Positions 6,171 to 7,494 of a stretch of DNA of 7,494 nucleotides are shown here, piece after piece. This DNA is from an uncultured Eubacteriales bacterium (lineage in GTDB: Bacteria; Bacillota; Clostridia; Christensenellales; Borkfalkiaceae): positions 1 through 7,494 of the forward strand of contig CADBSX010000088.1 of NCBI GenBank assembly GCA_902797515.1. Reading direction: 5' to 3'. The position numbers and the translations under genes are program-made. A model generated the notes under the pieces. It was not told the origin of the DNA. It ran no database searches and saw only the letters and a program-made list of their open reading frames with translations. Every line of letters starts with the position of its first letter. Position 1 is the stretch's first letter.

Positions 6171-6201
6171 TACGAGCCGCGGCGAAACGCCGCGGCTCGT
6201 A
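6171..6201. terminator. Bidirectional terminator between convergent genes
   Basis: TACGAGCCGCGGCG at 6171-6184 and CGCCGCGGCTCGTA at 6188-6201 form a perfect 14-bp, very G/C-rich stem with an AAA loop. It lies midway between the + strand decarboxylase stop and the - strand topoisomerase stop. The T-run TTTTT at 6209-6213 comes 7 bases after the stem on the + strand, and the - strand exit is A/T-rich without a clean T-run. It probably serves both genes. Confidence 0.85.
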
Positions 6202-6211
6202 AATTACGTTT

Positions 6212-7494
6212 TTAAGAGAAGTCGAAAACGAGTTTTTTATTCTCGTCGAATTTGAGCGAGGCGTCGAATTTTTTACCGCTTTTTGAAGTGAAGCCGAGTT
6301 TTCGGCTCTTTCCGTTCGCGAGAATATACGCCGCCTCTTCCGCGCTTATCTTGCAGTCTAAAATTCTGAAATTTATTTTGAAATCGCAGCCCGACTTGTA
6401 AGCGGAACAGCCGTATGAAAACCTGCCGCGGACGACGTCGTTTCCGCATTTCGGGCATTTGCCGATTACGTCGCCGTAAAAGCCCGTCGAGCCAGATTTT
6501 TCGGACGAAAAGACTTCACGAATCTCGTCTTTCGCCATCTTTACGCTTTCTTCCACCGACATTTCGCCGCGATAGACTTTTTTCAGGGCTTGTCCGAGTT
6601 GGCTCGTCTTGTATTTATCCATCGAAATATTCATATCGAGAAGTTGTTCGATAAGAAATTTTCCGTTGTTTTCGATATAGTAAACGTCCTTTTTAAGGGA
6701 TATATAACCGCTTTTTTTCGCGTTGTCGATAATTCCCGTTCTCGTCGCCTCCGTTCCGAGTTCGAGCCCCTTGAATATAGCCTTATATTCCTCGTCGTCG
6801 TTTTCGTCGCTTGCCGTCTCGTCCTTGAAGGGATTTTTGAGATAGTTGTTCAGCGTTTCTATAGTATAATGTTTCGGCGGCGTCGTCTGTTTTTCCTGCG
6901 GCTTAAAATCGACTTTCACTTCGTCGCCCTTTTCGAGTTTCGGAAGTATTTTGTCCGTCTTCGTTCCGCCGTCGTATTTTGTCCAGCCTTTCGTGAGAAG
7001 TATCGAGCCTTTTATCTTATATTCTTCTTTTCCTCCGAGCGAGATAGTGAGTTCCGATCTTTCGGCGGTGCATTCCTCTTTGCAGAACACCGCGCAAAAC
7101 CTTTTCAGAATAGCCGAATAAACGGTAAGTTCGTCGGCGCCGAGACTGTTTTTGTCGGGGATCTTATAAGTCGGCGTGAGCGCGGAGTGCGACTCTATCT
7201 TCGAGTCGTCGAAAATCGTTTTTTTATCCTTGAAGATAACGTCGTAACCGAGATTTTTCACGTCCGAAAGGATTTTCTTTATTTTGTCCTTTTCGTTTGT
7301 CGCAAGATATTCCGAATTTGTCCTCGGATAACTGATATAGCCGTTTTCGTAGAGTTTTTGAGCGGTCGCGAGGCTCTTTTCCATCGGTATTTTGTATTTC
7401 TTTCCGAGAAAACTCTGAAGTTTTGACAGGGAATAGAGTTTGCCCGCGTTTATTATCTCTTTTTTCGATTTTTTATCGGTGACGACGGCGGTAA
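6212..7494 (-). CDS. topB: Type IA DNA topoisomerase (topoisomerase III, TopB-like), N-terminal part off window
   Basis: The C-terminal 426 residues of a type IA topoisomerase, which cuts one DNA strand and passes another through to relax or decatenate DNA. The frame is open to the right edge, so the Met at 7382-7384 is internal: upstream residues (NAGKLYSLSKLQSFLGKKY) match the family. The catalytic Tyr is in YISYPRTNSEYL (Tyr codon 7328-7330), and the conserved His is in ESHSALTPT. A C-terminal four-Cys zinc ribbon (CPKC near 6446-6460, then CSAYKSGC near 6387-6412) and the ISAEEAAYILANGKSRKL...GKKFDA tail are typical of Bacillota TopB. The TOPRIM domain, start and ribosome site lie outside. 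The Asn in PRTN replaces the commoner Asp of PRTD. TopB also occurs on integrative elements, but nothing else here suggests one. Confidence 0.93.
   Translation of the reverse strand, partial: TAVVTDKKSKKEIINAGKLYSLSKLQSFLGKKYKIPMEKSLATAQKLYENGYISYPRTNSEYLATNEKDKIKKILSDVKNLGYDVIFKDKKTIFDDSKIESHSALTPTYKIPDKNSLGADELTVYSAILKRFCAVFCKEECTAERSELTISLGGKEEYKIKGSILLTKGWTKYDGGTKTDKILPKLEKGDEVKVDFKPQEKQTTPPKHYTIETLNNYLKNPFKDETASDENDDEEYKAIFKGLELGTEATRTGIIDNAKKSGYISLKKDVYYIENNGKFLIEQLLDMNISMDKYKTSQLGQALKKVYRGEMSVEESVKMAKDEIREVFSSEKSGSTGFYGDVIGKCPKCGNDVVRGRFSYGCSAYKSGCDFKINFRILDCKISAEEAAYILANGKSRKLGFTSKSGKKFDASLKFDENKKLVFDFS

Noticed and set aside
6590..7426. 278-residue + strand reading frame opposite the topoisomerase gene
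   Set aside because: It is fully antisense to a well-conserved gene, rich in Phe/Arg/Val as expected from the complementary codons, and without a ribosome site or recognisable domain.
6212..7494. TopB as a sign of an integrative conjugative element
   Set aside because: No integrase, relaxase, attachment repeats or change in base composition is visible, and TopB is also an ordinary chromosomal gene in Clostridia.

Overview
The window looks like a piece of chromosome from an anaerobic Bacillota of class Clostridia, probably an uncultured gut-type lineage. The strongest evidence is a SCIFF (six cysteines in forty-five residues) peptide with its radical SAM maturase, a pair characteristic of Clostridia. 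Gene style also fits: purine-rich Shine-Dalgarno sites, short overlaps, consensus sigma-A promoters and a moderate G+C with many GCG/GAC codons. No RNA genes, insertion sequences, CRISPR arrays or origins were seen. The window is gene-dense, and the longest non-coding stretch is about 90 bases.

Layout, left to right on the + strand. (1) Bases 1-1811 hold the end of a polar amino-acid ABC importer operon: a substrate-binding protein whose reading frame stops at the lobe 1/lobe 2 boundary, an intact HisM/GlnP-type permease and an intact GlnQ-type ATPase, followed by a terminator. (2) Bases 1848-3167 hold a consensus promoter, whose -10 box lies so close to the ATG that the mRNA should be nearly leaderless, and a PLP enzyme of the methionine gamma-lyase/'aluminium resistance' (YnbB) family. 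(3) Bases 3195-6161 hold a second consensus promoter that drives a three-gene unit: the SCIFF ranthipeptide precursor, a strong hairpin terminator/attenuator, the SPASM-type radical SAM maturase, and an Orn/Lys/Arg decarboxylase-family PLP enzyme whose GTG start lies inside the maturase gene. (4) A 14-bp perfect-stem terminator separates this unit from a convergent, minus-strand, type IA topoisomerase (TopB-like) gene that runs off the right edge.

How the genes work together: the ABC genes form one importer for a polar amino acid, but the binding protein as read here is a half-protein, so either the importer is damaged or the assembly lost about half a gene. The SCIFF unit makes a cysteine-rich peptide that the maturase would crosslink through thioether bonds. 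The precursor has two unusual positions: Gly where characterised SCIFF peptides have the Thr that receives the thioether, and a seventh Cys in the leader. The attenuator would let the cell make much more precursor than enzyme. The link between the decarboxylase and the peptide is positional only.
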